From Shewanella atlantica (GTDB lineage Bacteria > Pseudomonadota > Gammaproteobacteria > Enterobacterales > Shewanellaceae): a stretch of 64,000 nucleotides of DNA. Within the stretch, counting starts at the first letter, position 1. Each line of letters starts with the position of its first letter. The notes under the pieces were generated by a model. That model did no database searches. It saw only the letters and a list, made by a program, of their open reading frames with translations, and had not been told where the DNA came from. The stretch lies in contig NZ_RXNV01000006.1 in assembly GCF_003966265.1 (NCBI RefSeq), positions 124,001 through 188,000 of the forward strand, read 5' to 3'. Both the position numbers and the translations under genes were made by a program. This document shows positions 19,549-28,332 of this stretch, in pieces.

Positions 19549-21408
19549 ATGATGAAACGCAATTCCATTATAGCGGTGTTAGCCCTTAGTTTTGCCCTCG
19601 GTGGCTGTGGCAGCGATGACTCCCCCACCCCGGAGCCACCGATCCCGCCGGAGCCGCCGATTGTAAAGCCGGATTATGTTTTTGGTGGCCCTACTGAAGA
19701 TGAGCAAAAGCTAAACAAGGTGATTCAGTTTGCTATTGTAAAAGGATTCAGCCCACTCGATGATTCTGACGCAGCCAAGAAGAGTAATGCAAAGAGTTAC
19801 TCCAGTGGTCATGAGATAGAAGGTGTGCTCGAGTCTAAAATGGTTGCAGATGCGGCAAAATTGGGACTCAAGGTTGATTACCTGCTGCCACCTACGGCCA
19901 TCAACATGTCAGGTGTAAAGATCGACTCTATCCGCCCGGATATCTTTCAGGATGGCCGTGGTTCTGTGATGGATCTACTGCTATGGGCAGCCAAGAAATA
20001 TAACCTCGACATCGAATATGAAAAAGATGAAAACCTCAAGACTCACTTTATCACCTCGATCGAAGGCATCACCGGCCTGCCGGAAGTGGTAGATCAAGAT
20101 AATCTGGGTAAAACCGAAGGGCAAGGCTGGAAGTACCTTGTAGGACCTAGTATTTGGGAACATAAGAAAGAGGGCAGCTACGAAACCGATCACTACTACT
20201 ACAAGGAGGAGGAGATCTATTTCCGTATGGATCACCACCCACTTAAGAACGAGATGAGTATCGTTCTGGTTGCCGCACAGCCTGGTGAGATGGATATTCG
20301 TAAGAAGAAATACCAGAAAGAGATGGACCGTTTAGCCGAGAATGGTGGCAAGGTGATCATCCCGGAAATCGTCATCGACTTTAAACCAGCTAAAACCACG
20401 GAAACAGGCGAAATCCTTATTCCGAATCAACGCGCGGTATTTAAAGATATCGAGGTCACTCCCCATAACCTCAGATCCGACATCTATAAAGAGGGAACCA
20501 TAACCGAGCTTGATGCCTGGCTATCTCTGGTCGAACAGCGCCCCGATCTGAAGATTGATTGGTCCTACTGGCCACGTTTGAGTACCAATTCAAATGTTCA
20601 GGGCTATGTTGCGACGGCGATCAGCTTTAACGGCCGCGATGATGTGGGCAATATTGTTAACGAACGATATACTAACAACGGCTCTTGCGGATTCGTTCAC
20701 CACACAGGTGAGTGGGAAAACTATATGGACTCAGGCGCCCAAAATGGTCTCTATCAGTGGGTGATGTGTTCAGCCAGAACCGACATGGGCGGCGATGAAT
20801 ATCGTAAAGCCTGTTATGGCCAGATCCCCGGGATCCTTGGCTATCGTGCCCGCCACTACGGTGAAGGTGAGCAATTTGAAAACCATAACCCTAAGGGGCG
20901 TGGTTATATGAAGTTTGGTTTGCCTTTCGGTGGTAACGATCCACACCTGACCGGTGATGCCATGATCATCTATGGCCCAGAATATATCAACTATATTGGT
21001 GCCGCCTTCGGCAATGGTTACGGTAACCAAGAGTCGACTTCTGGTTGCGATGCCGAAGCGCCAGAGATCGATCCGACTCGGATCAAAGATATCAGCCAGG
21101 CCAGAGCACCATTAACACCGTCTCACTTTGGCTGGAAAATACCAGACTGTACGACCTGCCACAATGCCGCCAACAGCCATGTAACTCAGGAAATGGCGCC
21201 ATGGGAATGCGCTGAGTGTCATGGAAATAATGGTGCACCTGATAGTCATGGCGAGCTACTGACCTGTGGTTTCTGCCATGCCAAGACCTTAACAAAACAC
21301 GGCGATGCTTACTCGACCAAAGATGATTACTACAGTGAGCAAACCAATTTTAAAGAGCCTGAAAGCTGCTTGACTTGCCATGTAGAAAAACAGGAAGGCA
21401 CTCAGTAA
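19549..21408 (+). CDS. tetrahaem c-type cytochrome lipoprotein with a large unknown domain
   Basis: A 619-residue exported lipoprotein (lipobox LGGC, Cys20) followed by a Pro/Glu linker. Four CXXCH haem sites are packed at the C-terminus: Cys534, Cys554, Cys573 and Cys607. Between them lie about 490 residues that I cannot assign. An internal duplication is visible: SIRPDIFQDGRGSVMDLLLW (about 127-146) and NLRSDIYKEGTITELDAWLS (307-326), each followed by a DIEY or KIDW strand. Four further cysteines (380, 407, 422, 500) could form disulfides. The architecture suggests an outer-membrane or periplasm-facing electron-transfer or binding protein, possibly an extracellular substrate module fused to a haem tail. 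AAGGA precedes the tandem ATGs. A LuxR-type gene follows after 71 nt. Confidence 0.75.
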   Translation: MMKRNSIIAVLALSFALGGCGSDDSPTPEPPIPPEPPIVKPDYVFGGPTEDEQKLNKVIQFAIVKGFSPLDDSDAAKKSNAKSYSSGHEIEGVLESKMVADAAKLGLKVDYLLPPTAINMSGVKIDSIRPDIFQDGRGSVMDLLLWAAKKYNLDIEYEKDENLKTHFITSIEGITGLPEVVDQDNLGKTEGQGWKYLVGPSIWEHKKEGSYETDHYYYKEEEIYFRMDHHPLKNEMSIVLVAAQPGEMDIRKKKYQKEMDRLAENGGKVIIPEIVIDFKPAKTTETGEILIPNQRAVFKDIEVTPHNLRSDIYKEGTITELDAWLSLVEQRPDLKIDWSYWPRLSTNSNVQGYVATAISFNGRDDVGNIVNERYTNNGSCGFVHHTGEWENYMDSGAQNGLYQWVMCSARTDMGGDEYRKACYGQIPGILGYRARHYGEGEQFENHNPKGRGYMKFGLPFGGNDPHLTGDAMIIYGPEYINYIGAAFGNGYGNQESTSGCDAEAPEIDPTRIKDISQARAPLTPSHFGWKIPDCTTCHNAANSHVTQEMAPWECAECHGNNGAPDSHGELLTCGFCHAKTLTKHGDAYSTKDDYYSEQTNFKEPESCLTCHVEKQEGTQ

Positions 21409-21416
21409 TTCATACC

Positions 21417-21434
21417 TTATACCGATTGGTATTA
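21417..21434. repeat. dispersed palindrome, copy 2
   Basis: TTATACCGATTGGTATTA, a variant of the 18-nt palindrome also present at 14200, 44723 and 56443. It starts 8 nt after the tetrahaem lipoprotein stop. Confidence 0.7.
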
Positions 21435-21479
21435 ATCAGAGGAAGGTAACCCCTTCCTCTCGATAGAAGAGGAGTCGTT

Positions 21480-22283
21480 ATGTCTGCACAACAAAGTGAG
21501 CTGGTCTGTAACAGGATCATCGAGAACTTTCTGGAAAAACTACAACCCTTCGGCCTTGATCGGTTTTACTATTGCATCATTCCGGATGAACTATCAAATG
21601 TTTGCATAGTTCCCGATGAACAGGCAAATACTCAAAACAGCGACAGCAACGAAGAGCTTCATTTCGCAAAGATGATCGATCTAAAGAAGATGCGTTTCGC
21701 CGTCGCCTCAGATCCTGAAATACTGAAATTTCGGGAGGAGTTTCTACATCGCTTCGCCAGAAGTGATGAGGGATACCAGCTATCCGGCCCCTCAATCAGA
21801 AAACGATACAACCCCTATATATGGCCGGAAAACACCATGCCGGAGCGACGAAAGAAGAGCTTCGAACAGCTACTTAACCTACACAAAATACGGACCAGAA
21901 TGAGCTTTTATCACCCGGTTAAAGATAAAAAAGGTTGGATAGGGATCTGTAACCTCTTCTCCTGTAATGGCCGGGAAGAAATTATCGGCAACATGTCATC
22001 TGCTTCAAATGAGCTGGAGACGCTGCTCAGGGAGTTCGCCGAAACATTTAACGCCTTAGCATTTAAGACCATCAACCCTATCTCTAACTTCAGAGTATTA
22101 TCCCCAACCTGCGTAGAGATACTCTCGTTAGTGGCACAGGGCTGCTCGAGTGAAGAGGTTGGCAAACAACTCTATATGAGCGAACGGGGCGTCAACTATC
22201 ACATCGATAGAGCAAGAGTAATTTTAACCGCCAGAAACCGCACCAATCTGGTCAGTAAGGCTTATCAGAGTGGGTTATTATAG
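21480..22283 (+). CDS. LuxR-family transcriptional regulator
   Basis: A 267-residue regulator with a C-terminal LuxR-type helix-turn-helix at about residues 205-265 (LSPTCVEILSLVAQGCSSEEVGKQLYMSERGVNYHIDRARVIL). The roughly 195-residue N-terminal half is of autoinducer-domain size, but I do not find the conserved W/Y/D/P/W set of acyl-homoserine-lactone binders. It may therefore be a LuxR solo for another ligand. Its place after the tetrahaem lipoprotein suggests, but does not prove, a link. GAGGAG precedes the ATG. Confidence 0.8.
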   Translation: MSAQQSELVCNRIIENFLEKLQPFGLDRFYYCIIPDELSNVCIVPDEQANTQNSDSNEELHFAKMIDLKKMRFAVASDPEILKFREEFLHRFARSDEGYQLSGPSIRKRYNPYIWPENTMPERRKKSFEQLLNLHKIRTRMSFYHPVKDKKGWIGICNLFSCNGREEIIGNMSSASNELETLLREFAETFNALAFKTINPISNFRVLSPTCVEILSLVAQGCSSEEVGKQLYMSERGVNYHIDRARVILTARNRTNLVSKAYQSGLL

Positions 22284-22359
22284 TTTGATATTCTTAACCG
22301 CTAAGCGGTTAGCGATGAGATAGAGCCCTGGATAGCGACCCTATATTCTCGTATCAGAC

Positions 22360-22379
22360 ACACTCATACATGAGTGTTT
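22360..22379. terminator. hairpin between convergent LuxR and nitrilase genes
   Basis: ACACTCAT / ATGAGTGT with a 2-nt loop followed by TTT, midway between two convergent genes. It could act in either direction. Confidence 0.5.
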
Positions 22380-22388
22380 CCGGGTAAG

Positions 22389-23324
22389 CTATCTGAACTT
22401 AATTGAGCTCTGAACCTGGGTATTCACCTCGAGAGTGAAAATATCGGGTCTGGAATAGTGCCCCGCCACATCCAACGCTCTTTTGGATGTTGCCACAGCT
22501 GTTGAGTCGATCTCGGCGTACAGTATGCCTTTCTCTTGTCTCATAGGTCCCGCAACAATTTCACCACCCGGAGCGACAACAACCGAATCTCCAGGATTGA
22601 TCCATTCATCACTCTCCGGGTAGAGCTTATCTTTATCGGGGAAATCATCGGGGAGATCGCTATGCTCGAGTACGACTCCACTACATATGACCCAGCAACG
22701 CCCCTCTCTGGCGATATGCTGCATTGTGCCTATCCACCCCTCACCGCTGTCATAGGTAGGCGCGACATAGATTTCAACCCCTTGAGAGTACAAGGTATAC
22801 CTGGCCAGAGGCATATAGTTTTCCCAACATAGCAGAGTCGAAAGCCTACCAAGGGGTGAATCGACAACTTTCAAACTGGAGCCATCTCCGAACCCCCATA
22901 CCATACGCTCGGGATTAGTTGGCATCAGTTTTCTATGGCGATTGATTAGCTTGCCGTCACTGCCGATAATCACCACGGTATTATATAAGGTTGCACGACT
23001 GTGTGACCCATCACGTTCATTCATGCCGCAAATAACCGTAACTTTATTTGCCCGTGCGGCATTACAAAGCGGGTCAAGCTCACCGGCCTCAATATCGACG
23101 GCACTATGGAGTAACCTGGTGTGCAGGGCTTCATTGGTTCCCCAATCTCCACCGGGGCGAAGCCGCCAGATCCAGGCTGGATACCCGGCGATAAATGCCT
23201 CAGGAAATACCACCAACTCGGCACCTGCCGATGTAGCCTCTTCAATCAATATCACCGCTTTCTCTATTGTGGCATCGCGATCCAGCAATATCGGAGACTC
23301 TTGTACGATGGCGATCTTAGGCAT
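22389..23324 (-). CDS. nitrilase (carbon-nitrogen hydrolase family)
   Basis: An aliphatic- or arylaceto-nitrilase type enzyme of about 311 residues hydrolysing nitriles to acids and ammonia. The catalytic triad is visible: Glu in VVFPEAF (about residue 42), Lys in HRKLMPT (about 129) and Cys in LLCWENYMPLAR (about 163). The Cys-Trp-Glu-Asn context is that of true nitrilases, not amidases. I prefer the ATG at 23324, with AAGG 8 nt upstream, over the one at 23342. Substrate cannot be told. It stands alone, convergent with the LuxR gene. Confidence 0.88.
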   Translation of the reverse strand: MPKIAIVQESPILLDRDATIEKAVILIEEATSAGAELVVFPEAFIAGYPAWIWRLRPGGDWGTNEALHTRLLHSAVDIEAGELDPLCNAARANKVTVICGMNERDGSHSRATLYNTVVIIGSDGKLINRHRKLMPTNPERMVWGFGDGSSLKVVDSPLGRLSTLLCWENYMPLARYTLYSQGVEIYVAPTYDSGEGWIGTMQHIAREGRCWVICSGVVLEHSDLPDDFPDKDKLYPESDEWINPGDSVVVAPGGEIVAGPMRQEKGILYAEIDSTAVATSKRALDVAGHYSRPDIFTLEVNTQVQSSIKFR

Positions 23325-23631
23325 AGTCACAACCTTATTCATTCAGATGATTTCACTACCTGGCATGCTTTACTCTCATGCTCAAGTAGTCTCAAAGCGA
23401 AGAAAATTAATCCTCTCTTAAAGCTAGTTGAACTCTAATATATCGCCAGAATTTAGGAGGTGCATATGAAGGTCCCGGTCAGACATAGGTCCGATTGTCA
23501 TTCCGTGATGAATTTAGCGAGAATTAATTCAGAAATGATTGATCCAAATGATGATAATCGCCTGTTGGCGGTTAAGTAAAAATGTCGCCATGTGCCATAC
23601 TGTCAGCAGCTATCTATTAGTGGGGTTAAGA

Positions 23632-24735
23632 ATGCTATTCAATAACGGACTAAAAAAAGAAAATGCGATTCTAAAACAACAACTTCAAGAAATGAAGGAG
23701 CAGCACGATACGGAGATTAAGGAGCTTGTCGAAGAGCTAAAAAGAAAGGATATTGAACATAATAAATTACATCAAGAGCAACAGCTCGACGCCACTCTGA
23801 TAACGAGCAACCTTAGAGGCGGGAGAATGTTGGAAACCATTCGCACCGGACTCGCAAATAGTGCTGAAGAGCTGATCCATGAAAATGAAGCACTCAAGCA
23901 ACTCGATGAAATGTTTGCCCAAACCCATACCGCACTGGAGCAGCTCAAAACCCGCGCCCAAAAAATAAGTGAACAAACCGATACCACGATGAACTCAGCA
24001 ACGGCTTTAGACGAAACGGCTAAATCAATAGGTCAGCTTATCGTCGCGATTCAGGAGATTTCATCGCAGACGAACCTACTTGCGCTTAATGCAGCAATTG
24101 AGGCTGCACGTGCAGGTGAAGCCGGACGAGGCTTTGCTGTCGTTGCCGATGAGGTGCGCACCCTGGCAGGGAAAGCCCACGAAGCTAGTGATCAGATTGA
24201 GAGCTTAGTTAATCGTGTCTTAAGCCAGACCCAAGAGATAAAAACATCAATTAGTGAAAACCAACTGTATGCAGCTGATATATCAGCATCTTCTGAGCAG
24301 ATAGATGTCGTCGTCAATGAAGTACTATCCAAGTCTCAACACATGCAGAAAGTTATCCATATAGCGACTGCGCGTTCGTTCCTCGATACCGTCAAACTCG
24401 ACCATGCGGTATGGAAAAACAACGTCTATAGCTATCTTGAGCAACGGGACTATCAAGCCCAGGTGAATAAGCATACCGAATGTCGCTTAGGTAAGTGGTA
24501 TTTCGAGGGCGCAGGAGCCGAGCAGTATAGCCACCTGCCAAGCTTTAATGGCTTAAATCCGCCTCATCAACTGGTTCATGACTCCGGGCGTAATGCGATA
24601 AAAGCGGGTCAAGATAGTGATCAACAAGCATTAATTAAACACGTTGAAGCGATGGAGGATGCCAGTGAGGGCGTCGTTCACTCTATAGACCGCCTGCTCG
24701 GCGAAGTCACCAATGAGCAACGCAGGACTTCATAA
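23632..24735 (+). CDS. soluble chemoreceptor with C-terminal CZB zinc-binding domain
   Basis: A cytoplasmic receptor-like protein of 367 residues without membrane segments. An N-terminal coiled coil ([30 protein letters not shown]) leads into a short MCP signalling tip ([22 protein letters not shown], continuing to [12 protein letters not shown], about 140-190). The C-terminal chemoreceptor zinc-binding domain follows (about 255-350: [14 protein letters not shown]...[15 protein letters not shown], then HQLVHD). The conserved His/Cys/His/His zinc ligands are present. CZB receptors sense zinc or hypochlorous acid through the zinc-bound cysteine. I start at ATG 23632, with GGGG 6 nt upstream; the frame is open to 23539. 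Confidence 0.87.
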   Translation: MLFNNGLKKENAILKQQLQEMKEQHDTEIKELVEELKRKDIEHNKLHQEQQLDATLITSNLRGGRMLETIRTGLANSAEELIHENEALKQLDEMFAQTHTALEQLKTRAQKISEQTDTTMNSATALDETAKSIGQLIVAIQEISSQTNLLALNAAIEAARAGEAGRGFAVVADEVRTLAGKAHEASDQIESLVNRVLSQTQEIKTSISENQLYAADISASSEQIDVVVNEVLSKSQHMQKVIHIATARSFLDTVKLDHAVWKNNVYSYLEQRDYQAQVNKHTECRLGKWYFEGAGAEQYSHLPSFNGLNPPHQLVHDSGRNAIKAGQDSDQQALIKHVEAMEDASEGVVHSIDRLLGEVTNEQRRTS

Positions 24736-24810
24736 AAGTGAGCAATTAGGTACAACCGCAGACTAGTCGCTATTGAATCTAAATGGCCATATTTTAAACT
24801 GCCAGAATCT

Positions 24811-24842
24811 AAACGGTCAGTACAATGATACCGGCCGTTTTT
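24811..24842 (+). terminator. probable terminator after the CZB receptor gene
   Basis: AAACGGTC (24811-24818) pairs with GGCCGTTT (24833-24840, one G-U pair), followed by TT. Confidence 0.4.
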
Positions 24843-24890
24843 AATCGTCCTTGATTAAAGCGGCCATGAGTAAGCCATAATCACTGACGA

Positions 24891-25061
24891 TTAATCTTGC
24901 TTCTCAATGGTTACCTCAAACCGTTTGGCATCACCAGCAAACCACTTTTGTACGTAAATAGTACCCATTATTGGCGCCTGGCCAGATTCAGGGACCTCTT
25001 GATATCGCACACTATTCTTGGTCTCTTTTTCATATTCAAACGTTACGGTTTTCTTAGTCAC
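24891..25061 (-). CDS. small conserved-looking ORF, GTG start, 56 residues
   Basis: A short gene between the CZB receptor and the DUF3859 gene, read divergently from the latter. The GTG at 25061 is preceded by GAGAGAAAG and by an in-frame stop, so the start is well bounded. The product begins MTKKTVTFEYEKETKNSVRYQE and ends RFEVTIEKQD. It is charged and beta-prone, with a central IYVQKWFAGDA, and is unlikely to be chance because the composition is balanced and protein-like. No signal or membrane segment is present. I do not recognise the family. Confidence 0.6.
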   Translation of the reverse strand: MTKKTVTFEYEKETKNSVRYQEVPESGQAPIMGTIYVQKWFAGDAKRFEVTIEKQD

Positions 25062-25139
25062 TGCTTTCTCTCACTGTTGACGCATACTTATCTGAAGATT
25101 TTGATAAACTATCATGCCAACCACTCAAATGCAGCCATC

Positions 25140-25616
25140 ATGTCCAAACTCAAACCTGACGTTAACATTATCCATAGCGGGATTTTCACTAAGTGGAACG
25201 AGCAAAGTGACAAGCTGCCAAGGTTAACCAAGGCCACGGTTCACGTTCCCGCCGAGGTAGACATTGAATTTGGCTTTATCGCGCAGATCAAAAAAGCTAA
25301 AAACCAAAAACTCAGGTATTGCATCTACCATCCTGATATCCCTGATGAAAACGGTAATATCAGGCCACCATTCGATGGGGAGGTTTACGTCAAAGAGAAT
25401 GACTGGAAATTCTATCTGGGCGATACCATCTGGGCACCGGAACATAACAAGGTCGGCAAGTGGCGCATGACATTAGAGCTGAAGGGGAAAGTCATTGCCG
25501 AGAAGACCTTTAAAGTTCACTTGAACGATGAGCTTCCGCTGCAAGCAAATAAGAGTATTCAAATGGATGATGACGCAGAGAAGATTGCATCATTCTGGAA
25601 AAGAAGAGGCTGTTAG
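25140..25616 (+). CDS. DUF3859 protein
   Basis: A 158-residue cytoplasmic protein with a DUF3859-type beta-sandwich core (IEFGFIAQIKKAKNQKLRYCIYHPDIPDENGNIRPPFDGEVYVK, then GKWRMTLELKGKVIAEKTFKV). I start it at ATG 25140, where the family-like sequence begins. The open frame reaches back to 24897, but that stretch is antisense to the small gene there. The Shine-Dalgarno sequence is weak. Function unknown. Confidence 0.75.
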   Translation: MSKLKPDVNIIHSGIFTKWNEQSDKLPRLTKATVHVPAEVDIEFGFIAQIKKAKNQKLRYCIYHPDIPDENGNIRPPFDGEVYVKENDWKFYLGDTIWAPEHNKVGKWRMTLELKGKVIAEKTFKVHLNDELPLQANKSIQMDDDAEKIASFWKRRGC

Positions 25617-25835
25617 CCACTCTTCGAATGGCTCAGGTTCAGGCTCGAAAAAGGCAGAGGGATAACATCCTTGCTCTTACCCTTTAGCTGAAAGAGGTGG
25701 CCCTAAATATTCATGTCACAAACCAATTATTTAGACCTAACAATTTAGCTCAATCTAGAGACAACCAAATAGCAATAGGCGAAGTGATTAAAACACTAGT
25801 GACCTAATTTTAGTCAACAGAAACCCTTTCTACAG

Positions 25836-26801
25836 TTAATTCAAAGTGGAATGAACTAAAGATTTAATGGCATCGACTAACCATGGTAGATTTGGCTTCT
25901 GATTATTCCTATTATACACGAGGTAAAGTGTTGGAATATTTAAGTTAGAATAGAAATGTTCTACCTCAACTTTCGATAACCTGCAAGCATGAAAATCAGG
26001 CATACTATTAATCACATTATAAATAGAGCTAAATGGTAGTAGTGCTACGGCATTTCTTTCACGCAAGCAATCAAATAAACTATATGCCCCACACACTTCA
26101 ACCTCTACATCTAACTGAATATTATTTTGTGTACAGTATTCCTGAAATTGGCTACGACTCTGAACTACAGATCCAATATTACAATCAACGTATGGATAGT
26201 TTGCGATTGAATTAAGATTAATATTTTGCTTTAACAATGGGTGATTATGGTCACAAATCAAGTATATAGAGTCAAGCTTAGCAAGTGGAATAGATATCAA
26301 ATTCTTATCAAAAGAATCAACCACATCATCACTATCACTACTGCATATCCCAAAATCAGTTTTTCCCGATATCACGTCATCTATAGAAGAACGTCCCCAT
26401 TGAGAGATATTGAAGCTTATATTTTCCTTTCCACTATGAATCATAGACAAGAGCAACTTTGGGAAGGGAAATGAGATAATGTCAGGAGCGGAAATCTCAA
26501 AATGATAAAGATCATCATTTGTTACTCCGCAGTTAATTTTTTGCAGTTCTGAGCAGCATACTAAAATTTTTTTTGCTACCGGGTAAACCTTATCAGCAAA
26601 TTCATTGGGGATTAACCCGTGCTTTTTTCTAATGAAAAGTTCGTTACCTAACACCTCTCGAGTATGCTTAAGACATCTACTCACCTTAGGTGCCGAAATA
26701 TTTAGTTTGATAGAAACCTTTGTAACAGACTTCTTTTCATAAAGATTTACAAGAATATTTATACTTAACAAATCCAGGTTGCTAAAGGAAATACTATTCA
26801 T
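25836..26801 (-). CDS. LysR-family regulator at the left border of the respiratory island
   Basis: A 321-residue LysR-type regulator. The winged helix-turn-helix is at residues 5-65 (LDLLSINILVNLYEKKSVTKVSIKLNISAPKVSRCLKHTREVLGNELFIRKKHGLIPN), followed by a substrate-binding effector domain. I start at ATG 26801 with GGA upstream; the frame extends to a TTG at 26828. It is clearly related to the second LysR gene at 33379 (ELFIRKKHG versus ELFIRQQHG, same domain length). It faces away from the nrf-like operon and is its most likely regulator. The gene is AT-richer than the core genes to its left. Confidence 0.88.
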   Translation of the reverse strand: MNSISFSNLDLLSINILVNLYEKKSVTKVSIKLNISAPKVSRCLKHTREVLGNELFIRKKHGLIPNEFADKVYPVAKKILVCCSELQKINCGVTNDDLYHFEISAPDIISFPFPKLLLSMIHSGKENISFNISQWGRSSIDDVISGKTDFGICSSDSDDVVDSFDKNLISIPLAKLDSIYLICDHNHPLLKQNINLNSIANYPYVDCNIGSVVQSRSQFQEYCTQNNIQLDVEVEVCGAYSLFDCLRERNAVALLPFSSIYNVINSMPDFHACRLSKVEVEHFYSNLNIPTLYLVYNRNNQKPNLPWLVDAIKSLVHSTLN

Positions 26802-27115
26802 AAGGTGTCCAGCAATAGAAAATAACAATTCAATATTACATCCATTTAAAATTACTTTCTTAAAAAATATAAAAAAACAACGATCTCATCACATCACTAA
26901 GATTCCCACAATATGCATAGCATTTATTCACATATAGCATCAACCTGTTATAAAATTTGTTTTTCAAAAAATAAAACCCGACAAAACAAAAAGATAGACT
27001 GAACACTGCAATTTATCAGGTTCGCTTCATAATAGTGTTATTTAATTCAACCTTAATCTTGCCACTCCTTAATAACAGTTATTCAATGTTTACATTAAGT
27101 ATTTGTAGGCCGTGC

Positions 27116-27141
27116 ATTTGTAAAATGCGTATTTTACAAAT
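27116..27141. promoter_or_regulatory. perfect inverted repeat, candidate operator
   Basis: ATTTGTAAAAT (27116-27126) and ATTTTACAAAT (27131-27141) are exact reverse complements around GCGT. The size and symmetry suit a dimeric regulator, for example the divergent LysR protein, but the binding protein is inferred. Confidence 0.65.
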
Positions 27142-27191
27142 ATGTCAGACATTGCAGATAATAATCACCACCGACCTTCAAAATGGCAACA

Positions 27192-27205
27192 TTGATCTAA
27201 ATCAA
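27192..27205. promoter_or_regulatory. FNR/EtrA binding site
   Basis: TTGATCTAAATCAA matches the FNR consensus TTGAT-N4-ATCAA at every position. It lies 75 nt before the first gene of the nrfBCD-like operon, a position suited to activation under anaerobiosis. Confidence 0.85.
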
Positions 27206-27279
27206 TGTTAATAGTTGAAACGAAGTGAATAATTGACTCGCAAAACAAGCAAACACACTTTAATTTGGAGGTTTACATT

Positions 27280-27768
27280 ATGAACGCAACAGTAATACTT
27301 AATTATGCATTCATTTACTTTGTATTATTTCTAGTCGTACCATCCGTCATTGTTATATTCACAATGACATGTATTAAGTTTTTCAAATCAGAAGCAATTG
27401 AAACTGAAGAGATCGATATTGAATTAAGCCCTAAAAAAACAAAAGCTAAGTATTCAGAACTTATGTCAAAGCTAAATGAAATAGCAAGAGAAAAATACAA
27501 CGTATTATATGGAGCATCTTTGGATAGCATTCTTGAGGTAAAAAGCAATAGAAATGCCCATGAAAACCTTAAAAATTGCCATTTGGACTATGTGATACTT
27601 GACGAAAAATCATCAGTAAAACTGGTCATCACAGACCCTGAACATAACACACCGGAAAATAGTGACTTTATCGATTCATCTCTAGCTAAAGTTGGTGTGA
27701 ATGTTATCCATATATCTGATAACAAGCAATGTGACGATTTACTAGTAAGGGAGTTGTTGGTTGCTTAA
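27280..27768 (+). CDS. membrane-anchored DUF2726-like protein heading the nrf-like operon
   Basis: A 162-residue protein with one N-terminal membrane helix (about residues 5-30, LNYAFIYFVLFLVVPSVIVIFTMTCI). A cytoplasmic domain follows, resembling DUF2726 (YNVLYGASLDSILEV..., NCHLDYVILDEKSSVKLVITDPE, LAKVGVNVIHISDN), a restriction-endonuclease-like fold in its family. The usual acidic catalytic positions are not convincingly kept, so activity is doubtful. The ATG at 27280 has GGAGG 8 nt upstream. It is first behind the FNR box and 81 nt before nrfB, so it is probably cotranscribed. Its link to the cytochromes is unexplained. Confidence 0.6.
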   Translation: MNATVILNYAFIYFVLFLVVPSVIVIFTMTCIKFFKSEAIETEEIDIELSPKKTKAKYSELMSKLNEIAREKYNVLYGASLDSILEVKSNRNAHENLKNCHLDYVILDEKSSVKLVITDPEHNTPENSDFIDSSLAKVGVNVIHISDNKQCDDLLVRELLVA

Positions 27769-27849
27769 TATTGATCAGTACTAAACAGCATTGATTTAGT
27801 ACTGTTAATTAATGTTTTAAACAGCCAATTTGTGCAATGAGATTTCATT

Positions 27850-28320
27850 ATGTCTAGATTAAAAAACATATTAACAATTTCGATATTAACTTTGACTACA
27901 TTTATTTTAAGCCCATCATCTACTTCTTATGCAAATACGCTTAACTTAACAATAAACACCAATAAGCAATGCATGATGTGCCATAAGAAAAATGGAAAAA
28001 TGTTCGGCGCTCATTCTAGCAACTCATTAGAGTTACGTTGCCAAAATTGCCACAGAGAAAAAGAAGGTCACCCAAGGAAAAGATCAAGCCTAATCAAATT
28101 TAGTGACGATTCACTCAGCACTGCTGAAGAGCAAACCGCAGTTTGCACTACATGTCATAACTCCGATGATTTAACCGAAGTAGATTGGACTCATGCAGTT
28201 CACTCAAACAAGGTTAATTGTGCTAAGTGCCATCAATTACACACTGAGACAGATCCAGTTATTGCAATTTCAACAGATGATCGCCGTCAGCTATGCGTTA
28301 ACTGCCATGAAAGCCGATAA
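27850..28320 (+). CDS. nrfB: NrfB-like pentahaem cytochrome c
   Basis: A periplasmic pentahaem cytochrome of 156 residues, signal peptide ending SYA. Five CXXCH sites are visible: CMMCH, CQNCH, CTTCH, CAKCH and CVNCH, the last near the C-terminus. The haem count and the following nrfC and nrfD genes match NrfB, which passes electrons from NrfCD to the nitrite reductase NrfA in E. coli. No nrfA is nearby, so the final acceptor here is open. The ribosome site is weak. Confidence 0.82.
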   Translation: MSRLKNILTISILTLTTFILSPSSTSYANTLNLTINTNKQCMMCHKKNGKMFGAHSSNSLELRCQNCHREKEGHPRKRSSLIKFSDDSLSTAEEQTAVCTTCHNSDDLTEVDWTHAVHSNKVNCAKCHQLHTETDPVIAISTDDRRQLCVNCHESR

Positions 28321-28332
28321 CCAGGGGGATAT

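Larger units (their letters stand above)
26802..27279. other. control region between LysR and the nrf-like operon
   Basis: A 478-nt AT-rich divergent promoter region without a gene. It contains a perfect 11-nt inverted repeat (27116-27141) and a perfect FNR-type box (27192-27205), described separately. The operon's first gene starts at 27280. Confidence 0.7.

Noticed and set aside
22440..23342. Open frames antisense to the nitrilase gene
   Set aside because: They lie within the nitrilase gene, whose catalytic triad and family length are clear.
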